Source: Candidatus Halobonum tyrrellensis G22 | GTDB lineage: Archaea; Halobacteriota; Halobacteria; Halobacteriales; Haloferacaceae | Reading direction: 5' to 3' | Assembly: GCF_000495475.1 (NCBI RefSeq) | Contig: NZ_ASGZ01000002.1 | Span: 240,317 to 304,316, forward strand | DNA: 64,000 nt | Shown here: positions 51,975-60,880 of the stretch, piece by piece | Numbering within the stretch: position 1 is the stretch's first letter | Layout: each line of letters begins with the position of its first letter | The notes under the pieces: generated by a model | What the model was told of the DNA's origin: nothing | Seen by the model: only the letters and a program-made list of their open reading frames with translations | The model's database searches: none | Program-made: the position numbers and the translations under genes

Positions 51975-54119
51975 ATGACAGAGAAGAACTACTACGTGCG
52001 CAGACTGGGTCAAGCGGTGATCACAGTCTGGGCGGCGATCACGTTCTCGTTCGTCACGGTTCGGATGATACCGGGCGGACCGATGGACTACATCGCCGCA
52101 CAGATCAGACAACGGTCGGGCGGGTCCGTCAGCCAACAGCGGCTGAACCAGATGGTCGAACTGTACTCGCAGGTCAATCCCTCCGAGCCCATGTTGGAGG
52201 CGTACATCAACTACATGATCTCGATCGTCCAACTCGACTTCGGGCGGTCGATCTTCTACGCCGACCCGGTGTGGTCGGTGCTGGGGCCGGCCATCCCGTG
52301 GACGATGTTCGTGTCGCTGTTCGCGCTGATCATCGGTACACTCCTGGTGTTCCTGATCGGCGGGTTCCTCGCGGTCCACGAGGGCGACACCTGGGACGTG
52401 TTGGGGAGCTACTTCGTCATCTTCTCCGACGCGGTGCCGTACTACATCGTGGGGCTGGTGCTGCTGTTCACGCTCGGGTTCGGGACCGAGTGGTTCCCCA
52501 ACGGCGGCCGGTACGACAACGCGCTCACGCCCGGGTTCAACCTGGAGTTCATGGGGAGCGTGCTCAGACACGCCGCGTTGCCGATCATGTCGTTCGCACT
52601 GACCTCGTGGGGCGGACTGGAGTTCCGCGCCCACTGTACGCGGATCATCGGCGAGGACTACGTCGACGTGGCCGAACTCCGCGGGCTGTCGGACGCGCGG
52701 ATCCAACTGCGGTACATCGGCTGGAACTCGATGCTGCCGATGTACACGGGGCTGATGGCCGGACTGGCCTCCCTCTTCGGCGGGTCGGTCATCATGGAGC
52801 AGATATTCCGCTACCGCGGGATGGGCTACTACTTCTACGAGGCCACGATGGCACGCGACTACACCACGATCATGGCGGCGGTCATCCTCTTTACCGTCGT
52901 GACGGTCGTGGGTCTGCTGATCGCGGACTTCACCTACGGATTCATCGACCCCCGCGCGGGCCACAGCCAGCGGGAGTCGTTCTCGCGGTCGTACCGCGAG
53001 CGGTTCCAGCGGTTCGTCAACCGGGTCACCGGCGGCGGTCGGGTGGAGGAGTCGGAGACCATCGACGACCGGATCGAGGACGACCGTGCGTCGAGTGACG
53101 GCGGGATGAGCCTCCAGGTCGACGAGTCCGACTTCTCGCGGCGCGAGTACTTCAACGAGCGGTTCGACCAGAGCGTCCTCACCCCGTTCCGCATCATCTG
53201 GACGTCGCCGCGGGCGCGGGTCGGCGCGATCATCCTCTCGATCTTCGCGTTCCTCGGCGTGTTCGGCCCGTGGCTCGTCCCGCCGGTCGAACCGATGCAG
53301 GGCGAGATCCTGCTGCAACCGCTCGAGGACCTGAGCCACCCGCTCGGCACCGACGACATCGGCCGCGACCTGCTCGCACAGCAGGTGCTCGCGACCAGAC
53401 CGATGCTGATCATGATGCTCTCGGGCGCGATCACTACGCTCGGGCTGGCAATATTGCTGGGCGTCGTCGCCGGCTACCTCGGCGGCCTGCTCGACAAGGT
53501 GCTGATGACGATCACCGACGTGATGATGAACATCCCCGGACTCGCGCTGGTGATCGTGCTCGCGGTCATCCTCGAACCCAAGAGTCCGGTGTTCGTCGGC
53601 GTGATACTCGCCATCGACAACTGGCCACGGCTGGCCCGGCAGATCCGCTCGCAGGTGCTCACGCTCCGCACCGAGGCGCACGTCGAAGCCTCCCGCGTGC
53701 TGGGGCTTCCCACCCGGAGCATCCTCTCGAAGAACGTGATGTCGCGGCTGATGCCGATGCTCACGATGGGGACCGTCGGCGCGATGCGGAACATCCTGAT
53801 GGAGTCGGTCGGGCTGTACTTCATCGGGGTGCTCCCGTTCACCACGAGCAACTGGGGCGTCGTGCTCAACATCGCGCGCAACGGCGGCGCGCTCTCGGGA
53901 CTCGACCGGTTCCACTGGCTGCTCGCGCCCATCCTGTTCATCGTCACGATGACCTACGGGCTGCAGTTGTTCGCGCAGGGGACCGACCGGCTGTTCAACC
54001 CGCGGCTGCGCGCGCGCCACGCCGCCACCATCTCCGTCGACGACGAGACGGACGACGACGACGCCGGCGGCGGCGGCGGTAGCGACACCGACGGGTGGAG
54101 GAGTTCGACCGCGGACTGA
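51975..54119 (+). CDS. Fused ABC permease (DppB-type plus DppC-type in one chain)
   Basis: 714 residues, about twice a normal permease. The first half (about 1-335) has the DppB layout: YYVRRLGQAVITVW, a coupling loop VAELRGLSDARIQLRYIGWNS and a final helix ending ADFTYGFIDPRAGHS. An acidic soluble linker of about 90 residues follows. The second half (about 415-690) is DppC-like: HPLGTDDIGRDLLAQQ, helices, and the coupling loop EASRVLGLPTRSILSKNV. Dipeptide-type importers normally use two separate permeases; here both are covalently joined. No stop or shift signal interrupts the linker. The ATG at 51975 opens the first helix region. The ATPases at 54922 and 55983 are probably its partners. 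Confidence 0.9.
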   Translation: MTEKNYYVRRLGQAVITVWAAITFSFVTVRMIPGGPMDYIAAQIRQRSGGSVSQQRLNQMVELYSQVNPSEPMLEAYINYMISIVQLDFGRSIFYADPVWSVLGPAIPWTMFVSLFALIIGTLLVFLIGGFLAVHEGDTWDVLGSYFVIFSDAVPYYIVGLVLLFTLGFGTEWFPNGGRYDNALTPGFNLEFMGSVLRHAALPIMSFALTSWGGLEFRAHCTRIIGEDYVDVAELRGLSDARIQLRYIGWNSMLPMYTGLMAGLASLFGGSVIMEQIFRYRGMGYYFYEATMARDYTTIMAAVILFTVVTVVGLLIADFTYGFIDPRAGHSQRESFSRSYRERFQRFVNRVTGGGRVEESETIDDRIEDDRASSDGGMSLQVDESDFSRREYFNERFDQSVLTPFRIIWTSPRARVGAIILSIFAFLGVFGPWLVPPVEPMQGEILLQPLEDLSHPLGTDDIGRDLLAQQVLATRPMLIMMLSGAITTLGLAILLGVVAGYLGGLLDKVLMTITDVMMNIPGLALVIVLAVILEPKSPVFVGVILAIDNWPRLARQIRSQVLTLRTEAHVEASRVLGLPTRSILSKNVMSRLMPMLTMGTVGAMRNILMESVGLYFIGVLPFTTSNWGVVLNIARNGGALSGLDRFHWLLAPILFIVTMTYGLQLFAQGTDRLFNPRLRARHAATISVDDETDDDDAGGGGGSDTDGWRSSTAD

Positions 54120-54295
54120 CCTCTCGGAGCTCCCTCTCCCCCGAACGCAGGCGGTTTTCGGTCTCGGTTCTCTACTTCTCCCCGCCCGTCAACTCCGCCA
54201 GCCGCACGGCCGACTCGACGACGCGCGGCGTCCCTCACCGTCGACGGGGAAAGAACTAATCTCTCGCCCGCCAACGTCAGGACGGAACCCGAATC

Positions 54296-54397
54296 ATGAA
54301 AGTCGAAAACGAGGGCAACACGATGCGGTACCTGCTCGGCACGATACTACTCATCGTCCTCCTGGTCGGGGTGTACTACGCGTTCACCGTGATGTGA
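54296..54397 (+). CDS. Single-helix 33-residue membrane peptide
   Basis: The frame starts at ATG 54296 and ends with TGA 54395-54397. A charged tail MKVENEGNTMRY precedes one hydrophobic helix, LLGTILLIVLLVGVYYAFTV. Third-position GC and the clear N-in/C-out layout favour a real small protein, but no family is recognised. It lies between the fused permease and its ATPases and could be a small accessory subunit. A TATA-like box is not obvious; ACTAATC lies about 40 bases upstream. Confidence 0.45.
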   Translation: MKVENEGNTMRYLLGTILLIVLLVGVYYAFTVM

Positions 54398-54403
54398 GGC
54401 CGC

Positions 54404-54625
54404 CTACGTCATCCGGTACAGCCAGATGAGCACCCGGGCGGTGACCGAGACGAGTATCAGGAGTCCGCCGATGATACCGAACATCCCCGCCCACACCCCG
54501 GTCTGGAGCGCCGCGCCGACGAGTATCAGCGCGGCGCCCACGACCAGGACGGTTGCGGTGATGGGACCGCCGAGGTAGGACCTGGCTCTCCGGAGCGTGC
54601 TCTGTCGAGAGTTAGCTTGTGCCAT
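54404..54625 (-). CDS. Small two-helix membrane protein
   Basis: 73 residues: a short basic N-terminus (SRQSTLRRARSY), then helices TATVLVVGAALILVGAAL and GMFGIIGGLLILVSVTARVLI, and the tail WLYRMT. It is convergent with the 33-residue gene (6 bases apart). It interrupts the transporter operon, being on the opposite strand between the permease and ATPase genes. Function unknown. A start at 54625 is supported by TATA-like TATAAGTTCAC about 26 bases upstream on the minus strand. Confidence 0.6.
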   Translation of the reverse strand: MAQANSRQSTLRRARSYLGGPITATVLVVGAALILVGAALQTGVWAGMFGIIGGLLILVSVTARVLIWLYRMT

Positions 54626-54921
54626 GTCTGTACGGTCTTCGCTCGCGTGAACTTATACCTTCCGCGGCCGGACGGCGCGAGGGGGTCCCGGGCGACGCCC
54701 GGCCGTCGACCCGACCCGCACGCCGGCGTCCCCGGGTCGACGCTCGCGTCCCCGTCCGCGCGTCGGGGTGACCGCACGCCCCGGCGACTGTACCGGGAAA
54801 GGACTAAGTATGATCGTATATGATAGAGGGTAGTACACCCAGTATGAGGAGTTTCTCGACCGGACGCGGACCGCTGTACACGCACCGCACGACCCACTCG
54901 AACCCGTGAGACACCCACACA

Positions 54922-55986
54922 ATGGCAACACAGAACACTGAGCGGCGGAACCGGATCGACGTCGCGTCGGACAACGTCTTGGAGATAGAGAACGCGAGCG
55001 TCGGCTTCGCGATGGACCGCGGCGACGCGCAGGTCCTCAACAACGTCTCGATAGACGTCCACCGCGGGGAGGTGCTCGGCGTCGTCGGCGAGTCGGGGTC
55101 GGGCAAGTCGATGCTGGCCGACTCGATGCTCGACTCGATCGACGACCCCGGGACGCTGACCGGCCGGGTGACGTTCCACCCGCCCGAGGGGGGCGACCCC
55201 GTCGTCGTCAACGACCTGAACAAGGAGGAACTCCGCCGGTTCCGCTGGGAGCGGATCTCGATGGTGGTCCAGGGGGCGATGGACTCGTTCAACCCCACGC
55301 TGACGGTCGGCGACCACTTCGAGGAGACGCTCCGGGCGCACGACTACGACGTGCCCGAGGGGATGGAGCGCGCGCGCGACCTGCTGGAGGACGTCCACCT
55401 CGACGCCGACCGGGTGCTCGACTCGTACCCCCACCAACTGTCGGGCGGGATGACCCAGCGCGCGCTCATCGCGCTGTCGCTGATCCTCGACCCCGACGTG
55501 TTGGTGATGGACGAGCCGACGGCCGCGCTCGACCTGCTGATGCAGCAGTCGATCCTGAAACTGCTCGCCGAACTCAAAGCGGAGTACGACCTCACGGTCG
55601 TGATCGTGACCCACGACCTGAGCCACGTCGCGCGGATCTCCGACCGCCTCGCCGTGATGTACGCGTTCGAACTCCTCGAACTCGGCCCCGTCTCCGAGTT
55701 GGTCGCCGACCCCGCCCACCCGTACACGCGGGAGCTACTCAACTCGATCCCCGACATCGACGCGGACCTCGACGAGATGGGCTCCATCGAGGGGACCAGC
55801 CCCGACCCGCTCAACGTCCCCGAGGGCTGTTCGTACCACCCGCGGTGTCCGATCGCGAAGGAGAAGTGCGTCAACGAGAACCCCGACCTGTTCGACGTGC
55901 CCGGCGAGGAGGGCCACGGCGCGGCGTGCTTCTACATCGACGAGGCGCGCGAGACCATCCCGCTGAAGAAGGAGGTGACCGAATGA
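54922..55986 (+). CDS. Oligopeptide-type ABC transporter ATPase (DppD-like)
   Basis: 354 residues. Walker A is GESGSGKSM, the Q-loop region VVQGAMDSFNPTLTV, the signature LSGGMTQRALIA, Walker B VLVMDEPTAALD and the switch His in VTHDLSHVARI. The C-terminal oligopeptide-family region has the Cys-rich CSYHPRCPIAKEKC...C motif, typical of DppD/OppD proteins and associated with an iron-sulphur cluster in some. It is the first of two coupled ATPases. Its TGA overlaps the ATG of the next gene. It probably energises the fused permease. Confidence 0.93.
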   Translation: MATQNTERRNRIDVASDNVLEIENASVGFAMDRGDAQVLNNVSIDVHRGEVLGVVGESGSGKSMLADSMLDSIDDPGTLTGRVTFHPPEGGDPVVVNDLNKEELRRFRWERISMVVQGAMDSFNPTLTVGDHFEETLRAHDYDVPEGMERARDLLEDVHLDADRVLDSYPHQLSGGMTQRALIALSLILDPDVLVMDEPTAALDLLMQQSILKLLAELKAEYDLTVVIVTHDLSHVARISDRLAVMYAFELLELGPVSELVADPAHPYTRELLNSIPDIDADLDEMGSIEGTSPDPLNVPEGCSYHPRCPIAKEKCVNENPDLFDVPGEEGHGAACFYIDEARETIPLKKEVTE

Positions 55987-57119
55987 GTTCGAACTCCGGC
56001 TCCGACTCCGAACCCCTGCTCCGTGTCGACGACCTCGACGTCCACTTCGGCGGCAACTCGGGCCTCCTCGACCGACTGTTCGGCGAGGAGCAGGGCACCG
56101 TCCGCGCCGTCGACGGCGTCAGCCTCGACATCGGCGAGAACGATGTGGTCGCGCTGGTGGGCGAGTCGGGCTGTGGCAAGACCACGCTCGGCAAGGCGAT
56201 GATCGGTCTCGAGCGTCCCACCGGCGGGACCGTCCGTTTCCGGGGGCAGGACATCTGGAAGACGGAACTGGAGGAGGGCGACATCCCGTACAAGCGGATC
56301 CGAAAGTCGCTCCAGATGGTCCACCAGGACGCGGGCAACTCGCTCGACCCCAACCGCACCATCTTCGACAACCTCAACCCCGCGCTCAAGAAGTGGCGGC
56401 CGGAACTCAACCTGGTCGAGCGGCGCGAACTCGTCCACCGGATGCTCGAGACCGTCGGGCTGACGCCGTCGGACGACTACGCGTCGCGGTACCCTCACCA
56501 GCTGTCGGGCGGTGAGGCCCAGCGGACCGTCATCGTCCGGTCGATGCTGCTGGAGCCGGACCTGATCTTGGCCGACGAGGCGGTGAGCGCGCTCGACGTG
56601 AGCCTCCGGGTCAACCTGATGGACCAACTGCTCGAACTCCAGGAGATGTTCGCCACCTCGTTCGTGTTCATCAGCCACAACATGTCGAACGCGCGCTACC
56701 TCGCGGGGAAGGCCGACGGCCGGATCGCGGTGATGTACCTCGGGCGGATCGTCGAGATCGGTCCGGTCGAGGAGATCATCCACAACCCCCAGCACCCGTA
56801 CACCAAGAGCCTGCTGTGGGCGACGTCGGGGCTGTCGCGGATCAACGACCCGATCGAGGACCCGCCGGTGCGTTCGATCGACGTGCCCGACCCCGAGAAC
56901 CCGCCGAGCGGCTGCCGGTTCCACACCCGGTGTCCGGAGGCCCGGGAGTTCTGTACGGAGCACGACCCCGAACTCGAGACCGCCCCCGAGTGGCTCGAAC
57001 GCCACGAGACCGCGTGCTACTACGCCCACGACCGCGAGGAGTACTGGAACACCCAGCCGCTACCCGACGAGTCGGACGTCGGCGAGGACGCCGACGCGAC
57101 GCGCGGCGCGGCCGACTGA
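55983..57119 (+). CDS. Oligopeptide-type ABC transporter ATPase (DppF-like)
   Basis: 378 residues. Walker A is GESGCGKTTLGKA, the Q-loop region MVHQDAGNSLDPN, the signature LSGGEAQRTVIV, Walker B LILADEAVSALD and the switch His in ISHNMSNARYL. The C-terminal Cys motif CRFHTRCPEAREFC is present. The Asp-Glu-Ala instead of Asp-Glu-Pro in Walker B is a common variant in DppF proteins. It overlaps the DppD-like gene by four bases (ATGA). Confidence 0.93.
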   Translation: MSSNSGSDSEPLLRVDDLDVHFGGNSGLLDRLFGEEQGTVRAVDGVSLDIGENDVVALVGESGCGKTTLGKAMIGLERPTGGTVRFRGQDIWKTELEEGDIPYKRIRKSLQMVHQDAGNSLDPNRTIFDNLNPALKKWRPELNLVERRELVHRMLETVGLTPSDDYASRYPHQLSGGEAQRTVIVRSMLLEPDLILADEAVSALDVSLRVNLMDQLLELQEMFATSFVFISHNMSNARYLAGKADGRIAVMYLGRIVEIGPVEEIIHNPQHPYTKSLLWATSGLSRINDPIEDPPVRSIDVPDPENPPSGCRFHTRCPEAREFCTEHDPELETAPEWLERHETACYYAHDREEYWNTQPLPDESDVGEDADATRGAAD

Positions 57120-57337
57120 GACGCGGCGACGCGCCCGTCTCCCCCTGTTCTCCCGCTCTCGCGGGTCGCCCCGTCTCCCCCCGCCCCGCTCGCCGACGCT
57201 GCCGTCCATCGCGTCGAACGGGTCGGGGCTGTCGCCGTAGCGCAGCGTGCGGCCGTCGGCGAGTCACCCGCTCCCGTACCGGCGCGTTCGGCGCGAGCGC
57301 GCGACCGGGCATTCGCCGTTCCCGTTCGCCGGCCGCC

Positions 57338-58444
57338 TCAGCGCGCCTCGGGGAACCCGTCGGGGAGCGGCTCCGGCCGCTCGCACGTGCTCGACAGGTC
57401 GACGTACTCGGCGTCGGCGGCCGACTCGCGCAGCCCCGCCATGACGTCGAGGACGTGGTAGCCGACCGCGCCGCTCGTCCGGTGGTCCCAGTCGGTCCGG
57501 AGCGCGCGCGCCATGTCGACGACGCCCAGTCCCCGCCCCTGGCCGGGGTGGTCGCGCTCGACCGGTAGCTCCCGCCACTCGCCGCCGTCCGCCTCCCGCA
57601 GGTGGACCCGCGGCGCCCCGTCGAACTCGTTGGGGTCGGTGACGCTGAGCGTCCCCTCGGTGCCGTACACTTCGAACCCCGAGAGTTCGGACGCCTGCAC
57701 GTCGAAACTCGTGAGCAGCGTCCCCGTCGCGCCGCTCTCGAACGTCACGACGCCCGTCTCGTGGGTCGGCACCTCCACGTCGATGGTCTCGCCGTGCCGC
57801 GGCTCGCTGGTTATCTCCCGGGTGTCGTGGGGGGTCTCGGTCGCGCCCGCGACCGACCGAACCGGGCCGAGGAGGTGGACCAGCGCGGTCAGGTAGTACG
57901 GTCCCATGTCGAACAGCGGGCCGCCGCCCGTCTCGTAGTAGAGGTCGGGGTTGGGGTGCCAGCGCTCGTGGCCGGGACTCGACCACGACGCGACGGCGCC
58001 CACCGGCCGGCCGATGGTGCCGTCGTCGACGACGTCCCGGCACGACTGGATGCCGGTGCCGAGGACGGTGTCGGGTGCGACGCCCACCCGGAGTCCGGCG
58101 GCGTCGGCCGTCTCCAGTATCTCGGCGCCCGCCTCGCGGGTCGCCGCCAGCGGCTTCTCGGTGTAGACGTGTTTGCCCGCCCGGAGCGCGTCGAGCGCAA
58201 CCTCGGCGTGGACCGCGGGCGGCGTGAGGACGACCGCCACCTCGACGGCGGGGTCGTCGAACAGTTCGTCGACGCCGCACGCCCGGGGGACGCCGTGTTC
58301 GTCCGCCTTCGCCCGCGCCCGCTCGCGGTCGATGTCCGCGCAGGCGACCGTCTCTATCGCGTCGAACCGCTCGCCCGCCTCGAAGTAGACGTCGCTTATC
58401 GCCCCGCAGCCGACGACGCCCACGGATACCGGATCGAACTCCAT
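57338..58444 (-). CDS. Gfo/Idh/MocA-family oxidoreductase 1
   Basis: 368 residues. The N-terminal Rossmann fold has GVVGCGAISDVYFEAG, and VYTEKPLAATREAG carries the catalytic EKP lysine. The C-terminal alpha/beta domain has GGGPLFDMGPYYLTALVHLLG with the substrate-binding Asp/His positions. These enzymes oxidise or reduce sugar hydroxyls with NAD(P). In this locus it could act on galacturonate or a derived keto-sugar. It is monocistronic or the last gene of the leftward group 59581-58583-57338, with a 138-base gap to its neighbour. Confidence 0.9.
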   Translation of the reverse strand: MEFDPVSVGVVGCGAISDVYFEAGERFDAIETVACADIDRERARAKADEHGVPRACGVDELFDDPAVEVAVVLTPPAVHAEVALDALRAGKHVYTEKPLAATREAGAEILETADAAGLRVGVAPDTVLGTGIQSCRDVVDDGTIGRPVGAVASWSSPGHERWHPNPDLYYETGGGPLFDMGPYYLTALVHLLGPVRSVAGATETPHDTREITSEPRHGETIDVEVPTHETGVVTFESGATGTLLTSFDVQASELSGFEVYGTEGTLSVTDPNEFDGAPRVHLREADGGEWRELPVERDHPGQGRGLGVVDMARALRTDWDHRTSGAVGYHVLDVMAGLRESAADAEYVDLSSTCERPEPLPDGFPEAR

Positions 58445-58582
58445 GCGGGAGGGTCCGAAGCGACCGACAAGTAGCTGCTGGTGGCCCGACTCACGCGACC
58501 CGACCGGCCGCCGTCGCCCGACGCGTCGGCCCGTCGACGCGCCGGTTCGTCCCCGCTCCGACCCGGGGGCGGACGCGCACGC

Positions 58583-59584
58583 TCACGCCCGGTCGCCGAA
58601 CTCGTCGACCGGGACCCACTCGCCCCGGCGGACGGACGCCTGGGCGGCGAAGACGACGTCGACGGCGGCGCGCGCGTCCGCGGGCGGGATCATCGGCTCG
58701 CGGCCCTCCCGCACCGCGCCGACGAAGTCGCGGACCTGGACGGTGTGCGCTCCCTCCTCGGCGGGGTCGAGGTCGACCGTCTGACGACCCGCCGCGGTCT
58801 CGTAGGCGTCGACGCCGCCCTCGTGGAGGCGCACCGACCCCTCGGTGCCGTTCGCGCGCAGGCGGATCGGCTGGCCGGGTTGGGTGGCCGTCGTCGCGGA
58901 GACGGTGCCGCGCGCGCCGCCCTCGAACTCCAGGCTCAACGCCGCCGTGTCGGGCACCTCGACGTCGTGGTGGAGCGTGTCGAACGACGCCGCGACGCGG
59001 GTCACGTCGCCGACGGCCCACCGGAGCAGGTCGAGTACGTGCAGCGCCTGCGTGAACAGCACGCCGCCGTCGAGCGAGGCGGAGCCGTGCCACCCCTCGA
59101 AGTACGACGGCCCGCGGTGCCACTTCAACTCCGCGTCCGCGAGGAGCACCCGGCCGAACTCGTCGCTCCGCACCGTCTCGCGGAAGAACTCCATCTCGGG
59201 GAGCGTCCGCCGCTGGAAGACGCCGCCGAGCGTGACCCCGGCCTCCCGGCACGCGTCGACCAAGCGGTCGACCCGTTCGGGCGTCACGTCGAGCGGCTTC
59301 TCACAGAGGACCGCCGCGTCCGCCGCGGCGGCGTCGACCACCACGTCCGCGTGGGTTCCGTTGGGCGTACAGACGCTGACGGCGTCGAGGTCCGCCCCGT
59401 CGAGCATCGCGGCGTGGTCGGCGTAGGCGTCACAGCCGTGCGCGTCGCCCAACTCGCGGGCGGTCGGTTCGTCGATATCGGCACAGGCGACCAACTCCGC
59501 CCCGTCGACGCGTTCGACCGCCTTCGCGTGGGTCTCGCCCATGCTCGAACAGCCGACGACGCCGTACCGCAGCGGACCGCTCAC
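58583..59584 (-). CDS. Gfo/Idh/MocA-family oxidoreductase 2
   Basis: 333 residues. The nucleotide-binding motif is YGVVGCSSMGETHAKAV, the catalytic lysine is in AVLCEKPLDVT, and GWHGSASLDGGVLFTQALHVLDLLRW is the family substrate motif. It is likely a sugar or sugar-acid dehydrogenase. GTG 59584 overlaps the stop of the upstream enolase-superfamily gene by four bases (GTGA), so the two are translationally coupled and likely act in one pathway. Confidence 0.9.
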   Translation of the reverse strand: MSGPLRYGVVGCSSMGETHAKAVERVDGAELVACADIDEPTARELGDAHGCDAYADHAAMLDGADLDAVSVCTPNGTHADVVVDAAAADAAVLCEKPLDVTPERVDRLVDACREAGVTLGGVFQRRTLPEMEFFRETVRSDEFGRVLLADAELKWHRGPSYFEGWHGSASLDGGVLFTQALHVLDLLRWAVGDVTRVAASFDTLHHDVEVPDTAALSLEFEGGARGTVSATTATQPGQPIRLRANGTEGSVRLHEGGVDAYETAAGRQTVDLDPAEEGAHTVQVRDFVGAVREGREPMIPPADARAAVDVVFAAQASVRRGEWVPVDEFGDRA

Positions 59585-60729
59585 CGACCCGCCTCCCCGA
59601 CGCGGAACTCCTCGACGGCGTCGGGGTCGACCTCGATCCCGAGCCCCGGTCCCTCGGGCACCGGGACGCCGTTGCCGTCGTTGTCGATGGGGTCGCTCAC
59701 GAGGCGGCGGCGGATCGGGTTGGAGGTGCGGTCGAACTCCAGCATCGGCTCGCCCGGCAGCGTCGAGAGCAACTGGAGGCTGGCCGCGAGCGCGACCGGC
59801 GTCCCGAACACGTGGGGGAGACACCGGAGTCCCCGCGCCGCCGCGGCGTCGGCGACCCGGCGCGCGGAGGTCAGCCCGCCCGCGCTCGTCACGTCGGGCT
59901 GGACGATATCGACCGCGCCGGCGTCGGCCGCGCGGTCGAACTCCTCGGTGAACGCCCAGCTCTCGCCCGCCGCCAGCGGCACGTCGGCCGCGGCGTTGAC
60001 CCGGCCGTAGGCGTCGAACTGCTCGGGGGGCATCGGCTCCTCGAAGAAGTGGACGTCCAGGTCGGCGAGGCGGTCGGCGACCCACCGGGCGTCGGCGGCG
60101 TCGTACGCGTGGTTGGCGTCGCTCATCAGGCGCACGTCGTCGCCGACCGCCTCGCGGATCGCGCGGACGAGTTCGACGTCCTCCTCGCGACCCCACGGGA
60201 AGTGGCGCGCGAGCCCGATCTTGTTCTTGAGCGCGTCGAACCCCGCGTCGACGTGGCCGCGCGCCTCCTCGACCACCCGCTCGCGGAGCGTCGAAAAGTC
60301 GTCGCAGTCGGTGAAGAAGTGGCCCGTGGCGTACGCCCGCACCGAGTCGCGCCGCCTGCCGCCGAGCAGTCGGCCGACGGGTTCGCCCGCGAGCTTCCCT
60401 CGGAGGTCCCACAGCGCGATATCGACGCCGCTGACCACGCTCGCGGGGACGTACGAGTGGAACGCCGAGCGCAGTCGGAAGACGAGGTCGTCGTGGATCC
60501 GTTCGACCTCGCGGGGGTCCTGCCCGCGGAGCCACGGCGCGACCCACTCGTCGACGAGTTCGCGGTTGCCCGCGACCGGTCCCCAGCACTCCCCCCACCC
60601 GACGGTGCCGTCGGACGACTCGACGCGGACCAGACAGTACTCCCGCGAGTCGATCCACTTCTGGGCGTTCGCGAACCGTTCGTCGAGGTCCCGCCGCACC
60701 GCCACCGCGTCGACGTGTCTGATCTCCAT
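59581..60729 (-). CDS. Enolase-superfamily sugar-acid dehydratase (MR/MLE group)
   Basis: 382 residues. The catalytic K-x-K is in LKNKIGL, the metal ligands are in SDANHAY, HFFEEP and AAGES, and CLPHVFGTPV supplies the late His. The K-x-K plus His arrangement fits acid-sugar dehydratases or racemases. In this locus it could dehydrate galactarate, galactonate or a related acid, parallel to the UxaA-type hydro-lyase at the right edge. It differs from the family member at 7064, which has K-x-H. The ATG at 60729 opens the first strand EIRHVDAVAVRRDL. First gene of the leftward coupled pair. Confidence 0.88.
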   Translation of the reverse strand: MEIRHVDAVAVRRDLDERFANAQKWIDSREYCLVRVESSDGTVGWGECWGPVAGNRELVDEWVAPWLRGQDPREVERIHDDLVFRLRSAFHSYVPASVVSGVDIALWDLRGKLAGEPVGRLLGGRRRDSVRAYATGHFFTDCDDFSTLRERVVEEARGHVDAGFDALKNKIGLARHFPWGREEDVELVRAIREAVGDDVRLMSDANHAYDAADARWVADRLADLDVHFFEEPMPPEQFDAYGRVNAAADVPLAAGESWAFTEEFDRAADAGAVDIVQPDVTSAGGLTSARRVADAAAARGLRCLPHVFGTPVALAASLQLLSTLPGEPMLEFDRTSNPIRRRLVSDPIDNDGNGVPVPEGPGLGIEVDPDAVEEFRVGEAGR

Positions 60730-60880
60730 CGCGTCGGACCTGCCCGCCGACCCGCATAAGTGTTCGCGGTGGACGGCGAGGGGCGCGAGGTACGGCGGAG
60801 CGTCGGCGGGCGGCGCGAGCCGATTCGGCGCCCGCTCGCCCCACCACAACGGCTTTGTGCGGATGCCCGGTGGTCGAACC

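Noticed and set aside
51963..54020. 685-codon minus-strand frame opposite the fused permease
   Set aside because: Shadow of the permease gene; rich in Arg, His, Gln and Glu with no domain.
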